A DNA stretch of 64,000 nucleotides from Nostoc sp. RI_552 (GCA_016124525.1 WGNO01000031.1:1-64000); one strand, 5' to 3'; counted from the stretch's first letter, positions 52,705 to 63,810 are shown. A program made the numbers and translations. The notes: generated by a model from the sequence alone, not told the origin.

Positions 52705-55700
52705 TTATTCTATTCCTTCGATGCGGTCTTCAACCTCTTGGTACAACTGGCGGAGGCGGTCTAAATTCTCCTCGCTAGTTTCCCAATAACCCCGACCATT
52801 CACCTCCAACAAAGTTGAGACAATCTTGCGGAAAGAATGGGGGTTGAGATTCATCAACCGTTTCTGCATGGCTTCATCTTTGATGAAGGTTTCGTTGGTT
52901 TCTTCATAAATCCAGTTATCCACAGCACCGGCTGTGGCACTCCAACCGGTAGTGTTTACCAACCGCTTGGAAAGTTCGCGCACACCTTCGTAACCGTGAG
53001 ATAACATCCCCTCATACCATTTGGGGTTTAACAACTTGGTACGGGCGTCTAAACGCACGGTTTCCGATAATGTCCGCACTTGTGCATTAGCTGTGGTGGT
53101 GTCTGCAATGTAGGATGCTGGCTTCTTACCATCACCACGCAGATTTGCGACTAACTTAGTAGGATCTGAGTCGAAGTAGTGGGAAACATCAGTTAAGCTA
53201 ATTTCGGAGGAGTCGAGATTTTGGAAAGTTGCATCGGCAGTTTTTAAGGTGCTTTCAAACAACTGCCGGGATTCATCCATCATGCCGGGGTTATCGGAAT
53301 TGAAGGAGAATGATTTCCGTTTTAGATACATTTCCTGTAACTCGGCTTCACTATCCCAAGTGCTGTTTTCTACTGCCAAGTTAATGTTTGACGAGTAGGA
53401 ACCAGAAGCGTTAGAGAAGACGCGGGTTGCTGCTTGTCTGAGGTTAATTCCCATTTCCTCTGCTTGTTGCAAAGCGTGTTTGCGAACAAAGTTCATTTCC
53501 AAAGGTTCGTCGGCTTCAGCAGCCATTTTCACACCTTGGTCTAGCAGGTTCATTTGGTTGATGAACAAGTCGCGGAATACACCAGAACAGTTGATGACCA
53601 CATCTATTCTGGGTCGTCCCAACTCTTCTAAAGGTATCAATTCTAACTTATTCACGCGTCCCAAGGCATCAGGGAGGGGACGTACACCAATCATCCACAT
53701 GATTTGTGCTAGGGATTCACCGTAAGTTTTGATGTTATCGGTTCCCCAGAGTACACAGGCAATGGTTTCTGGCCATTGGTTGCCATTTTCTGCTTTGTTA
53801 CGTGCCAAGAGCCGATCTACAACGATTTTGGCTGATTGGACTGCGGCTGTGGTTGGGATAGCTTGGGGATCAAGTGCGTGGATATTTTTACCTGTGGGTA
53901 ATACATCTGGGTTACGGATGGGATCGCCACCAGGACCGGGTAGAATGTACTCTCCTTCTAAGCCTTGGAGTAATGCGCCGAGTTCGTTATCTGCACAAAC
54001 TTGTTGTAAGCAGAATTCCAAATACTCAAACAGTGGTTTTAAAGCAGCAGTGTCAACTTGGGGATAACCAGCTTGATGCAGTACTTCTACCCAAGGTTGC
54101 TTTTTACCCATGTTGAAAAAGTTCAATCGGGAAACCAGAGACACACGCCCTTGAGCGTCGGTTTGGGCTTTGACCAATGCACCCACTGCTTCACGGGTGA
54201 TTAAGGTAATGTCTTGTAATAGTTGGACGTCTTCTAAAACGCCTAAATCGCTGTTTTGGTAGATATCGTCTATGTTACGCCCGATACTGTTGGCAATGAT
54301 GCGGGGTAAGCTGAGAATTTCTTCTTCTTGACGGTCTAAACTAGCGATGTTGACTAGGGTGGCTACTGCTTCTTCCGCAGTGGGTGGTTTACCAATAATG
54401 TGTAAGCCACAAGGTAACAACCTAGATTCAATTTCCATTAACTTGCGGTAGACGCTACCAACAATGACATCGCGCTCATCGGCGGTCATATGTTTGGCAT
54501 CAATTTCTGGCAAGTTAATATCTTTGTCTAGGTTGACGATGCGGCATTTATCCATAATAGTGTTGACAATGGGAACACTGCGGCCACTATCTTTTAAAGT
54601 TTGGTAAGAACCAATTAGTTCGCTGAGTTCTTTCAAACCTTTGTATAAACCTGCATTTTCTGCGGGTGGTGTCAGGTAAGAAATTGTTTCTGCATAACTG
54701 CGCCGCTTGGCAATGGTGGCTTCACTCGGGTTGTTAGCTGCGTAGTAATACAGATTGGGAATTGTGCCAATTAAGTTGTCTGGGTAACAGTCACCAGACA
54801 TCCCCATTTGCTTACCTGGCATGAATTCCAAGGAACCATGAGTGCCGAAGTGGAGGACTGCATCTGCGCCCCAAATGCGTTCTAGGTAGGTGTAGTATGC
54901 AGCAAAACCGTGGTGCGGGCTGGCGGAACGGGAGAACAATAGACGCATGGGGTCACCTTCATAACCAAAGGTGGGCTGTACGCCAATGAAGACGTTACCG
55001 AAATGTTTACCGTAAATCAGTAGGTTTTGCCCATCGCTATTCAGGTTTCCTGGAGGTGGTCCCCAGTTTTCTTCTAGGCGTTGAGAGTAGGGAGTGAGTG
55101 ACTCATACTCTGGTACTGACATCTTATAGGCGATGTTCAGTTCTGGGCTAGCATACTGGGCTTGGGCATCGTGAATGACTTGTTCCATTAACACTTGGGG
55201 GTTTTCGGGAATGTCTTGCACGTCGTAGCCGTTATTTCTTAGCCCTTTCAATACTTCATATATGGAACCGAATACATCTAGGTAGGCTGCGGTTCCCACG
55301 TTGCCTTTATCTGGGGGGAAGCTGAAAACAGTGATGGCAACTTTTTTCTCTAGTTTTGGCTTGCGGCGCAGGTTAGCCCATTTTAATGCCCGTTGGGCTA
55401 CTGCTTCTACTCGATCTTGTAACGCGTGAGCTTTACCTGTGGCCCCATCTCTGCCTGATAGGATTATCGGCTCAATGGCTCCATCTAATTCTGGAATGGC
55501 AATTTGTAAAGCTACTTGAATGGGATGTAAGCCTAAATCGCTATCTAACCACTCTTCGGTGGTTTGGAATACCAACGGCAATGCCACCATGTAAGGACGA
55601 TTTAAGCGTTTGAGTGCTTCAATTGCTTTGGGATGGTCTTGTCTAGCTGGGCCTCCTACTAAGGCAAAACCGGTTAGAGAAACAACCGCATCTACTAACG

Positions 55701-56691
55701 GTGTCTTACTTGTGGGTTCATAAAAGTAAGCATGTACGGGTTTGGAAAAATCCAAGCCGCCTGCAAATACAGGAATTACTTTGGCACCAAGACATTCTAA
55801 TTCTTGGACGATGGCTACATAATGAGCATCATCACCTGTGACTAGGTGGGTGCGTTGTAATACTAATCCTACACAAGGCGCTAGGGGATCTTTTAGATCG
55901 CTGGAAATATCCTTGCGGGCAGTATACCAATTCAGGTATTCTTTGATGTCTTCAAACATTGTCGTCGCCAAAGGATGCCAAATTCCCATGTCGGGATAGA
56001 CAACTGGCGCTTCATATGTTGAAGATGCAAAGTTTTGTTTGTCTATGTCTTTTAATACATATTTATCAGCTAGCATCAGCAAGAAGTTTTCCAGGTTTTC
56101 TGGTGAACCTCCAAGCCAATACTGAAAACTGAGCATGAAATTTCGTGCGTCCTGTGCCTTTTCCATGGGCAAGAATTTTAATACTTGCGGCAGAGTTCGC
56201 AGCAGTTTGAGCATTCCATCTTGGAAGCTTGCCCCGGATTTCTCCTTGCGTTTGCGCATGAATTGGGCGATCGCACTTTTCGATTGTCCTAACTGTGCCA
56301 AGGAAAAGCTACCCATTTTATTGAGGCGCATTACTTCTGGCATGGATGGGAAGACAACTGAAACATCCAGGCGATCTCGGTATGGTTCGACGGCAGTAAC
56401 TACTTTTTGTGCTAAGTCTTCTATGAAAATAAGTGAGGCGATAAAGATATTAGCATTTGCGATGTCCCGTTTGAAATCTTCATAATTCTCCGGGTCTCGC
56501 AGTTCCTCGATCAAATACCCACTAATTTCAATGGCTAGGTTGGGATTGTTCGAGTTAATTGTGCTAACAGCTTGCGACAATGCACTTTGATACTGGGACT
56601 CAAGCACGACATAGACCACCTTGATTAAATTACGTCCGCGTAAGTCATCAGGCGCAATATGTCTAATGGTGGACTTGACGTGTGTGAACAT
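52705..56691 (-). CDS. chlH: Magnesium chelatase subunit H
   Basis: The large porphyrin-binding subunit of Mg-chelatase (with ChlI, ChlD), which inserts Mg2+ into protoporphyrin IX at the first committed step of chlorophyll synthesis. The start is set at [19 protein letters not shown], preceded by AAAGGAG at good spacing, giving 1328 residues, the usual ChlH length; the frame runs 17 codons further. Signatures include [36 protein letters not shown] and HFGTHGS. The C-terminus ([10 protein letters not shown]) is complete. It is monocistronic. ChlI, ChlD and GUN4 are not in the window. Confidence 0.96.
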   Translation of the reverse strand: MFTHVKSTIRHIAPDDLRGRNLIKVVYVVLESQYQSALSQAVSTINSNNPNLAIEISGYLIEELRDPENYEDFKRDIANANIFIASLIFIEDLAQKVVTAVEPYRDRLDVSVVFPSMPEVMRLNKMGSFSLAQLGQSKSAIAQFMRKRKEKSGASFQDGMLKLLRTLPQVLKFLPMEKAQDARNFMLSFQYWLGGSPENLENFLLMLADKYVLKDIDKQNFASSTYEAPVVYPDMGIWHPLATTMFEDIKEYLNWYTARKDISSDLKDPLAPCVGLVLQRTHLVTGDDAHYVAIVQELECLGAKVIPVFAGGLDFSKPVHAYFYEPTSKTPLVDAVVSLTGFALVGGPARQDHPKAIEALKRLNRPYMVALPLVFQTTEEWLDSDLGLHPIQVALQIAIPELDGAIEPIILSGRDGATGKAHALQDRVEAVAQRALKWANLRRKPKLEKKVAITVFSFPPDKGNVGTAAYLDVFGSIYEVLKGLRNNGYDVQDIPENPQVLMEQVIHDAQAQYASPELNIAYKMSVPEYESLTPYSQRLEENWGPPPGNLNSDGQNLLIYGKHFGNVFIGVQPTFGYEGDPMRLLFSRSASPHHGFAAYYTYLERIWGADAVLHFGTHGSLEFMPGKQMGMSGDCYPDNLIGTIPNLYYYAANNPSEATIAKRRSYAETISYLTPPAENAGLYKGLKELSELIGSYQTLKDSGRSVPIVNTIMDKCRIVNLDKDINLPEIDAKHMTADERDVIVGSVYRKLMEIESRLLPCGLHIIGKPPTAEEAVATLVNIASLDRQEEEILSLPRIIANSIGRNIDDIYQNSDLGVLEDVQLLQDITLITREAVGALVKAQTDAQGRVSLVSRLNFFNMGKKQPWVEVLHQAGYPQVDTAALKPLFEYLEFCLQQVCADNELGALLQGLEGEYILPGPGGDPIRNPDVLPTGKNIHALDPQAIPTTAAVQSAKIVVDRLLARNKAENGNQWPETIACVLWGTDNIKTYGESLAQIMWMIGVRPLPDALGRVNKLELIPLEELGRPRIDVVINCSGVFRDLFINQMNLLDQGVKMAAEADEPLEMNFVRKHALQQAEEMGINLRQAATRVFSNASGSYSSNINLAVENSTWDSEAELQEMYLKRKSFSFNSDNPGMMDESRQLFESTLKTADATFQNLDSSEISLTDVSHYFDSDPTKLVANLRGDGKKPASYIADTTTANAQVRTLSETVRLDARTKLLNPKWYEGMLSHGYEGVRELSKRLVNTTGWSATAGAVDNWIYEETNETFIKDEAMQKRLMNLNPHSFRKIVSTLLEVNGRGYWETSEENLDRLRQLYQEVEDRIEGIE

Positions 56692-56987
56692 GCAGATAGG
56701 CTCCTTTGATGCGTGTTCTCTAACAGAAGTTCTCAACGACATCTGCCGCTAGAGTTACTTCTTTATTTTCGGCAATATTAATTTTTTATCAGAAAAACTT
56801 TAACCTTTGAGCATTTTTTGGGTTGTTTGACACAAATCGATATAAAAAAATAAATATTTATTTATAAAACTTGACAAATTATAAAAGTGTTTACTCATTT
56901 CGTGTAACGAAATAGTAACAATTGATGATTGGGGACTGAGAAGGCAAAAATATGGGAATATGACCAATGAACAATCACCGATGACCA

Positions 56988-58244
56988 ATGACTAAGCCGG
57001 TTGATATTGTGATTCTCTCTAATGGCCCGGGTGAGGTAACAACCTGGGTGCGCCCAGTGGTGAAAGCTTTGCGCCAACAACTGGGGGATGATCGTTGTGT
57101 GGTGAGGATTTCTGTAGTTTTGTCGCCATGTCCAAACGCTAGTGGGAAAGAAGCTGCGATGGCTATTTCCTACCCAGAAGTTGATAGAGTACAAGCATCT
57201 GAGCATTTTTGGCGGTTTTTGTTATGGGGTAAAACATTTGACAATTGGGACTGGCGGGATAGGGGTGTGGTACTTTTCTTAGGTGGAGATCAAGTTTTTT
57301 CTGTAGTCATTGGCAGAAAATTAGGATATCGCACAGTTGTTTATGCAGAATGGGAAGCACGTTGGCATAACTTGATTGATCGTTTTGGGGTGATGCAGGC
57401 AAAAGTTGCTGAAAAAGTTTCGCCAAAATATGCTCACAAATTCACGGTTGTGGGAGATTTGATGGTAGAGGCGCAAAAATTTGAGCAAGTTTTAACTCCT
57501 GAGTCCTCATTGAGGAATGAACTGATTGGTTTGCTTCCTGGCTCGAAAGCGGCAAAATTATCCCAAGGAGTGCCATTATCGTTGGCTATTGCCGAATATA
57601 TTTATGGAAAAAGACCTGAAACCAGATTTGTGATTTTCGTTGCGCCGACATTAGATTTAGCAACTTTAGCGAATTTTGCTGATGGTGAAAAAAACCCTTT
57701 TGTCAAGGTATTTGGCGGTGTTTCAGCTAGTTTAGTGCAATGTGATCATCTGGTTTTGAAAACTGAAAAGGGTTTGTGTTTGGAATTGTGCACAGAAAAT
57801 CCCGCCCATGAATTATTATCTCAATGTAGTATCTGCTTAACCACAGTAGGAGCAAACACAGCTGAACTTGGTGCTTTGGCCGTACCGATGATTGTTTTAA
57901 TACCTACACAACAACTTGATGCTATGCGTTCTTGGGATGGTTTACCGGGATTATTAGCTAATTTACCGGGGGTGGGTTCTAGCTTTGCGAAGGTGATTAA
58001 CTGGTTGGTATTAAGTCAAAAAGGTTTATTAGCATGGCCGAATATCTGGGCTAAAGAGGAGATAGTACCAGAACTAGTAGGCAAACTCCAGCCTGTGGAA
58101 GTGGGAGAAATGGTTTTAGAGTTTTTAGCTCATCCAGAAAAGCTAGATCAGATGAGAAATCAGCTTCGCAGTGTCAGGGGAGAAAGTCTGGCAGCCCAGA
58201 AAATAGCAGGGATTGTCTTGGATGAAATTGCCAATTATACTTAA
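56988..58244 (+). CDS. LpxB-like glycosyltransferase (lipid-A-disaccharide synthase-related)
   Basis: A 418-residue GT-B-fold protein. VDIVILSNGPGEVTTWVRPVVKAL is the N-terminal Rossmann signature, VVGDLMVEA and LIGLLPGSKAAKLSQGVPL match the LpxB core, and LTTVGANTAELGALAVPMIVLIPTQQ matches the nucleotide-sugar site. Cyanobacterial members form a distinct family; classical lipid A is not expected, so substrates are unknown. The start ATG is in a run of CCAATGA/CTAATGA-like heptamers. The SDR-PhyH gene follows after 43 bp. Confidence 0.85.
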   Translation: MTKPVDIVILSNGPGEVTTWVRPVVKALRQQLGDDRCVVRISVVLSPCPNASGKEAAMAISYPEVDRVQASEHFWRFLLWGKTFDNWDWRDRGVVLFLGGDQVFSVVIGRKLGYRTVVYAEWEARWHNLIDRFGVMQAKVAEKVSPKYAHKFTVVGDLMVEAQKFEQVLTPESSLRNELIGLLPGSKAAKLSQGVPLSLAIAEYIYGKRPETRFVIFVAPTLDLATLANFADGEKNPFVKVFGGVSASLVQCDHLVLKTEKGLCLELCTENPAHELLSQCSICLTTVGANTAELGALAVPMIVLIPTQQLDAMRSWDGLPGLLANLPGVGSSFAKVINWLVLSQKGLLAWPNIWAKEEIVPELVGKLQPVEVGEMVLEFLAHPEKLDQMRNQLRSVRGESLAAQKIAGIVLDEIANYT

Positions 58245-58287
58245 TAAGCGAGGAGTATAATTATTCATCAGCAATATTGTTTAATTT

Positions 58288-59895
58288 ATGAATAGCGACC
58301 TAGAGAAAGTATGTATTGTGACTGGCGGTAATTCTGGTGTTGGTTTGATGACTGCCTTGGGTCTGGCTGAAAAGGGATATCATGTATTTATTGGCTGTCG
58401 TTCTATGACTAAGGCTACTAAAGCCTTAAAATATATTCGTGACAATAGTGGAAATAACAAAGTTGAGTTTTTGCCCCTTAATTTAGCTTCTTTAAAATCG
58501 GTTCGTCAATTTGTGGATTTATTTACAGCTAGACAACTTCCCCTACACATCTTAGTGAACAATGCGGGGATTTTCCATCACAGAGGTACAACAGAAGAGG
58601 GATTTGAATTAATTTGGGGGACTAACTATTTAGGACATTTTTTACTTACATATCTATTGTTAGAGAAACTTGAAGTTTCAGCCCCTAGTAGAATTGTGAT
58701 GGTGAGTTCTGACTTGGCATTAGGTCCGCAACATATTCCTTGGGATTTGTTAGTGAAAAAAACACCATTGAATTTTCTAGAGCTTTACTCTGTTTCTAAA
58801 TTATGTTTATTATTATTGACAAGTAAACTTGCAAAACATTTAGCTCATGGCCATGTAACTGTTAACGCAGTTCATCCCGGATTTGTCCAGTCAAATATTA
58901 CAATTGGGCATCGTCTCAGTAAATATTTAGGTTTGGGCATTACTCCAGAGCAGGGGGCAAATAGCAGCTTATTTTGTGCAACTTCTAGGGAACTAGAACA
59001 GGTAAGTGGAAAATTCTTTAATCCTAAATGTCAGGAAATTACCTTACCGAAAATAGTTACAGATGTTAGAACAGTTAACCAACTTTGGGAGAGAAGTTTA
59101 ATTTGGACTGGGTATCAGCAACACCGGGAAAGCGTTGTTAATAATTATGATAATTTTACAGAAATTTCAGGACCTTATAGGCTGAAGTTAGATAGTAAAG
59201 AAATTGCTGATATTACTAAAACTATTTTCGCGGATGTATTACCAAAACCACCCCATAAATTATTGTTTTTACATCTTTTAGGTTTTTTAGTTAAGTTCAA
59301 ATTTGGTTCATTTTTACTCTTACTATTGCAATTAAAAAAACAGCAATTTAATATGGAAAGACATATAGATTCACCAGAGGTGTGGAAATTATGCTGTGAT
59401 GAAAATCTTTTAGTTAAGTTGCAAGAATATTTGGGTCAAGAAATAGTATTATGGCGTTCTGAAATATGGGCTAATTATCCCGCCGAAGAATTAATTCCAT
59501 TTTGGCATCAAGATTCTTATCCTAAGTTACTTGTGGGCGAAGGTAAAACAATTAATATTTATATTGCCCTGACTGAAGTAAATCAGTTTAATGGTTTTGA
59601 GTTCATCCCCACTAATGAGATTACAGATACACTAGCGGTGAAAGTCACAGATCCTTTTAGCGGGAATAATTTTTTTGAAATTAAGGATGAATTGGCAAAA
59701 AAGGCGGTAAAAGTGGTGTTAAAACCTGGTGAATTTATTATGTTTACTGATAATCTTATTCACCGTTCTGTCTGTAATACAAGTGGTCAAACTAGATTAT
59801 CCCTAACTTTAAGGTTAACTCAACCGAGTAAGTATATTAATTCTGGTTATAATCCTAATTTTCAAAGGCCTGTGTTGTTAGTTTGTATGAATTAG
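58288..59895 (+). CDS. SDR oxidoreductase fused to PhyH-type 2-oxoglutarate dioxygenase
   Basis: A 535-residue two-domain protein. Residues 1-280 are a short-chain dehydrogenase of the POR/retinol-dehydrogenase type: TGGNSGVG (12-19), NNAG (91-94), Ser140/141, and Tyr167-x3-Lys171. Residues about 295-535 form a phytanoyl-CoA dioxygenase-like domain with the Fe(II) triad His407-x-Asp409 (FWHQDSYP) and His492 (DNLIHRS), and the 2-oxoglutarate-binding Arg503. Both active sites look intact. A hydrophobic patch (LLFLHLLGFL, FLLLLLQL) near 325-348 may touch membranes. It probably forms an operon with the LpxB-like gene. The substrate is unknown; a long-chain or isoprenoid lipid is a guess. Confidence 0.88.
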   Translation: MNSDLEKVCIVTGGNSGVGLMTALGLAEKGYHVFIGCRSMTKATKALKYIRDNSGNNKVEFLPLNLASLKSVRQFVDLFTARQLPLHILVNNAGIFHHRGTTEEGFELIWGTNYLGHFLLTYLLLEKLEVSAPSRIVMVSSDLALGPQHIPWDLLVKKTPLNFLELYSVSKLCLLLLTSKLAKHLAHGHVTVNAVHPGFVQSNITIGHRLSKYLGLGITPEQGANSSLFCATSRELEQVSGKFFNPKCQEITLPKIVTDVRTVNQLWERSLIWTGYQQHRESVVNNYDNFTEISGPYRLKLDSKEIADITKTIFADVLPKPPHKLLFLHLLGFLVKFKFGSFLLLLLQLKKQQFNMERHIDSPEVWKLCCDENLLVKLQEYLGQEIVLWRSEIWANYPAEELIPFWHQDSYPKLLVGEGKTINIYIALTEVNQFNGFEFIPTNEITDTLAVKVTDPFSGNNFFEIKDELAKKAVKVVLKPGEFIMFTDNLIHRSVCNTSGQTRLSLTLRLTQPSKYINSGYNPNFQRPVLLVCMN

Positions 59896-60276
59896 GGATT
59901 TTTGTTTGTAATGCTAAAATAATCGGTTAAAGTATTACTATACAACGTTATATTATATAGTGTTAAGTATGATTTTTTGAATGTCAGATCAGCTGTTATT
60001 GAGATAATTACAAAAATCCTTAGACCGATTATGAATGGGCCGAAAAGCATTGTAAGATTGGTTGATAATTTTGGTCAGCAAATAGAATTGTTTTTTTGCA
60101 CATTTGTGAAGATAGGGGAATTGAAATTTATGAACAGTTATTAAATTTGTTAAAGTGGAACAAATGTTGTTTGTGCATGAATAAGTAAATCAATGTCAAA
60201 CTCCGTAGCTAAAAGAAGAATTCAACAACAAAGAATTAACAGATGGGTAAATAGCTATGGTGTGGGGTTTATGAAG
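59896..60276. other. Intergenic region between convergent genes
   Basis: About 380 bp, AT-rich. A 31-codon ORF (60194-60289) is present but I could not support it. No RNA gene or clear terminator was recognised. Confidence 0.35.
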
Positions 60277-60660
60277 TTATTCTTCTGATTGTTCGCTTTG
60301 ACGAGCTAGCTCATAAATAGCAGAAATCATAGAAGCCATAATCCCCATGCTAATGCCCCAGCTGCGTCCTAGGCTAATATCTATGAGCCAGTTGGATAAA
60401 GCACCAAATATGAGGAAAGGCACGATACTAAATAGTGAAGCATAAAAAGCATTTTGGGATTCTCTGGCTTGGCGTGTCTTTTCAAATTCTGTTTGGCTGG
60501 TATAAAGAGATCGCTCGGCAAAATTAAACCAGCGATTGAGCAACTCAATAATCTTGTCCCGGAGTGGCGAAAAAGCTAAATATAGGGCCAATGACCACAA
60601 ACTCGCGCCGGCGATCGCTGCCGTGTTTACCTCAAAATGGAAAGGAAAAATTTCAGTCAT
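60277..60660 (-). CDS. Small membrane protein, unknown
   Basis: A 127-residue protein with three hydrophobic helices (VNTAAIAGASLWSLALYLAF, AFYASLFSIVPFLIFGALSNW, GISMGIMASMISAIYELA). A charged helical linker (EFEKTRQARESQNA) separates the first from the others. It ends in a polar QSEQSEE tail. It resembles cyanobacterial-only membrane proteins; no function is recognised. It is monocistronic. Confidence 0.65.
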   Translation of the reverse strand: MTEIFPFHFEVNTAAIAGASLWSLALYLAFSPLRDKIIELLNRWFNFAERSLYTSQTEFEKTRQARESQNAFYASLFSIVPFLIFGALSNWLIDISLGRSWGISMGIMASMISAIYELARQSEQSEE

Positions 60661-60999
60661 AATAGCTTGGGGATATGGTGCAAGTGGCCAAGTTAACTAT
60701 AAATTTAACTTTTAAGTAATTTTAAGCTGAAAACCTAGTAGAATTTTCATGAAATACAAAAATTCACCGCCAAAACTTGTTTTGAAGGAAGATGGAAGAG
60801 TTGAAAGCAAGTCATAGAGGGGTTTTGTAAATTCTGATGAAAAGATTTAGGGCAAATGGGGGGCTTGCCACTGCAATCATTAATTACCAAAAGCGAATTA
60901 CAATCTTCATGATCGATTCCTGTGGCTAGGGATTAATCAACAACGCGATCGCCGTGCGGAATTATACGGAACTGCGATCGCTTCTCTGTTCAAGATTGA
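60661..60999. other. Intergenic region with two HIP1 octamers
   Basis: About 340 bp between two same-strand genes. GCGATCGC octamers occur near 60946 and 60976, within 30 bases of each other. No ORF is evident. Confidence 0.4.
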
Positions 61000-61236
61000 T
61001 TATTGTTCTTTGCCATTGGTTTGTCGTGGCGATTTACTGAACAGAAACCACCATAGCTCTAGTGTAATTAACCCTAGACCGCCAATAGTCACACCAAGTT
61101 TCAATGCTAAAGGTTGCTCAATGGGTTGAAATTGCGTAACTTCCAGGGATGAAGAAGTTGGCACTGCTGGTGGTGTAGTTCCCACAGACAGGCCTAAAGC
61201 AGTAAGGCTAGCCAAAAGTATATTTTTGCTCAACAT
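61000..61236 (-). CDS. Small membrane protein after the copper ATPase
   Basis: A 78-residue product from ATG (MLSKNILLASLTALGLSVG); an upstream TTG would overlap the ATPase stop. It has an N-terminal hydrophobic segment (signal-like), a Ser/Thr/Pro stretch, then a second helix (LGVTIGGLGLITLELWWFLF) and a short basic tail. It lies 20 bp after the ATPase gene and is probably cotranscribed. It may be a copper-related accessory protein by position; no metal motif is visible. Confidence 0.6.
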   Translation of the reverse strand: MLSKNILLASLTALGLSVGTTPPAVPTSSSLEVTQFQPIEQPLALKLGVTIGGLGLITLELWWFLFSKSPRQTNGKEQ

Positions 61237-61256
61237 TCGCTCAATGCTTGTACAGT

Positions 61257-63539
61257 TCAAAAGGTGATTTTTGGTTTAAATTTACGCAATCTTAGAGCAT
61301 TTGTGACCACAGACACCGAAGATAAAGCCATTGCAGCACCGGCGAGAATAGGATTGAGGAACCAACCTAAAAAAGGGAAAAGAATTCCCGCAGCTACAGG
61401 AATACCGATGACATTGTAAATGAAAGCAAAGAAAAGATTTTGGCGAATATTGCGAATAGTAGCCCGGCTGAGTTGAATTGCTGTCACAATTCCTTGCAAG
61501 TCCCCAGAAATCAGAGTAATATCACTAGCGGCTATGGCCACATCTGTTCCTGTGCCAATGGCAATTCCCACGTTTGCTTGTGCTAGTGCAGGTGCATCGT
61601 TAATGCCATCACCTACCATAGCGACAATTTTGGATTGGGGATGGGACACTTTTGTGGTCTCTGCTTGCAAAGATTGAATCATAGCTGCTTTTTGGTGTGG
61701 GCGCACTTCGGCAAAAATTCGCTGGATGCCAACTTCTTGAGCGATGGCTTCTGCGGTTTGGCGATTATCTCCAGTGAGCATTACTACCTCTAAACCTAAC
61801 TTTTGTAGTGCTTTTACCGCTGCTGCTGAGGAAGGTTTCAAGGCATCGGCAATACCCATTATTCCTTGTATATTGCTATCTACAGCGATTAAAATTACAG
61901 TTTTACCCGCGTCTTCCCAAGCTTGTTTATATTCCTGGAGGGTGTCAGTATTAACTTTTAGTTCTGACATCCAACGTTGTGTACCAATTTGTACTAAGCG
62001 GCCTGAAACTACAGCTTGAACACCACTACCTGGCACAGCTGCAAAGTTATCGGTGTGAGTTAAACTCACTGCCTGGGACTGGGTATATTTTACCACTGCC
62101 TCAGCTAAGGGATGCTCAGAATTCCGTTCTACAGAACCAACCAACTGTAAAAGCTTGAGTTCATTTTCATGGGCTGTACCGTTAACAGAGACAAAATCTG
62201 TAACTGTGGGATTTCCTTGAGTTAAAGTGCCGGTTTTATCGAGAACAATGGTTTGGATTTTGTGTGCTAATTCTAAGCTTTGGGCATCCTTAATTAATAT
62301 GCCATTTTCCGCACCTTTGCCAGTACCGACTATAATTGAAGTGGGAGTGGCTAAACCCAAGGCACAGGGACAGGCAATAATTAGTACACCTACTGTTGTC
62401 ATGATTGCCAAGGTCAAGTTACCTATGAAGTTAAACCAAATAACAAAAGTGGCGATGGCGATGGCAATGACAACAGGTACAAACCATTCTGTAACTTGGT
62501 CTGCTAATCTTTGAATTGGTGCTTTAGAACCCTGTGCTTGCTGCACGAGTTTGACGATTTGGGACAAAAATGTATCTTTTCCCACTCGTGTGGCCCGAAA
62601 CTGAAAACTACCGGTTTTGTTGAGCGTTGCCCCAATGACTTCATGCCCTGGTTGCTTCTGCACTGGTAAACTTTCACCAGTCACCATTGCCTCATCTACT
62701 GTAGAACTACCTGAAATCACTTCCCCATCTACAGGAATCTTTTCTCCAGGACGCACTAAAATCACATCATTGATTCTGACTTGAGTGATGGGAATATCCA
62801 TTTCCATGCCATCGCGAATGACTCTGGCATTTTTGGGTTGTAGTCCAATGAGTTTATGAATGGCTTCGGAAGTTTTTCCCCTAGCGCGATATTCCAATAA
62901 TCGGCCCAACAAAATTAAAGCAATCACAATCACAGAAACTTCATAATACACATAAGGCATCAAGCCCTGAGCAATGAAAAATCCAGGGAAGAGAGTAACA
63001 AACACAGAATATAAAAATGCCGCACTAGTACCCACCGCCATCAGAGTATCCATGGTTGCCGTATGGTGTTTTAGGGCTTTCCATCCATTGATGTAAAAAG
63101 TCCAACCACACCAGAATTGCACTGGTGTAGTTAACAGTAACTGCACCCAAGAGTTATGGAGAAATGCTGGAATAAAGGGTAGGTGTAGCCCGGTCATCAT
63201 GGGTATGGATCCGACAAACATAATGATGCTGATTACACCAGCTACTATCACCTTGCGGGTAATTTGCCTTTCTTGTGCTAATTTACTTGCTGTCTCAAGC
63301 TCATCTTCCAGGGAAAGAATATCTTCTTGAAGTAAGTAAGAGGAGTATCCCGCAGCGGCAATAGCGGCTTGAATGGTCTTTAGGTCAGTGCTTTTTTGGT
63401 CATAATTGATGGTGACCTCCTCAACACCAAAGTTAACGTTGCAGTCAATCACCCCTGGAACTAAGCGAATTGCTTGGTGGATATTGTTCGCACAGGAGGC
63501 GCAACTCATGCCTCGGAGTTTGAGTCTGAGAGTATCCAT
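61257..63539 (-). CDS. Copper-type P1B ATPase, second copy
   Basis: A 760-residue metal pump with one N-terminal HMA domain (GMSCASC, Cys13 and Cys16), CPC at 390-392, phosphorylated Asp434 in DKTGTLT, the His-Pro motif in SEHPLAE and [12 protein letters not shown]. Eight helices are evident. It differs from the ATPase at 23312-25717 by lacking the Met/His-rich loop. The Atx1-like chaperone gene lies 76 bp upstream on the same strand, and a small membrane protein downstream, so this is a copper operon. It resembles CopA/PacS. Confidence 0.92.
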   Translation of the reverse strand: MDTLRLKLRGMSCASCANNIHQAIRLVPGVIDCNVNFGVEEVTINYDQKSTDLKTIQAAIAAAGYSSYLLQEDILSLEDELETASKLAQERQITRKVIVAGVISIIMFVGSIPMMTGLHLPFIPAFLHNSWVQLLLTTPVQFWCGWTFYINGWKALKHHTATMDTLMAVGTSAAFLYSVFVTLFPGFFIAQGLMPYVYYEVSVIVIALILLGRLLEYRARGKTSEAIHKLIGLQPKNARVIRDGMEMDIPITQVRINDVILVRPGEKIPVDGEVISGSSTVDEAMVTGESLPVQKQPGHEVIGATLNKTGSFQFRATRVGKDTFLSQIVKLVQQAQGSKAPIQRLADQVTEWFVPVVIAIAIATFVIWFNFIGNLTLAIMTTVGVLIIACPCALGLATPTSIIVGTGKGAENGILIKDAQSLELAHKIQTIVLDKTGTLTQGNPTVTDFVSVNGTAHENELKLLQLVGSVERNSEHPLAEAVVKYTQSQAVSLTHTDNFAAVPGSGVQAVVSGRLVQIGTQRWMSELKVNTDTLQEYKQAWEDAGKTVILIAVDSNIQGIMGIADALKPSSAAAVKALQKLGLEVVMLTGDNRQTAEAIAQEVGIQRIFAEVRPHQKAAMIQSLQAETTKVSHPQSKIVAMVGDGINDAPALAQANVGIAIGTGTDVAIAASDITLISGDLQGIVTAIQLSRATIRNIRQNLFFAFIYNVIGIPVAAGILFPFLGWFLNPILAGAAMALSSVSVVTNALRLRKFKPKITF

Positions 63540-63615
63540 GCTAAGTAAACCATTTTTACTTATGTAGAGTTATCCAGCAGAATTTGCATCTCAAGGATGC
63601 AACTTGATGTCAGGT

Positions 63616-63810
63616 TTAAGCAACTGGATAGCCAGCAGCAGCTAAAGCATCCTTAATTGCTGTTTCTGAGGCTTGAGTTTCTACGCTCACAAATTTGGTT
63701 TGTGGATCAGCCTGAACAATGGCATTGGCATCAACTGTTTTAACGGCATTGGTAATATTGTTTGCACAAGCAGAACAGGCCATATTGGGAACTGTGAGTT
63801 GAAGTGTCAT
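63616..63810 (-). CDS. Copper chaperone, Atx1-like
   Basis: A 64-residue single HMA domain from MTLQLTVPNMACSACANNI, with Cys12 and Cys15 forming the metal site. The frame is open 13 codons upstream. It should carry Cu(I) in the cytosol to the HMA domains of P1B ATPases and thence to plastocyanin and oxidases. Length is typical of ScAtx1. It sits 76 bp upstream of its likely client. Confidence 0.9.
   Translation of the reverse strand: MTLQLTVPNMACSACANNITNAVKTVDANAIVQADPQTKFVSVETQASETAIKDALAAAGYPVA

Noticed and set aside
60194-60289. 31-codon basic ORF (MSNSVAKRRIQQQRINRW...)
   Set aside because: Very short, overlaps the convergent gene end, and no family is known to me.
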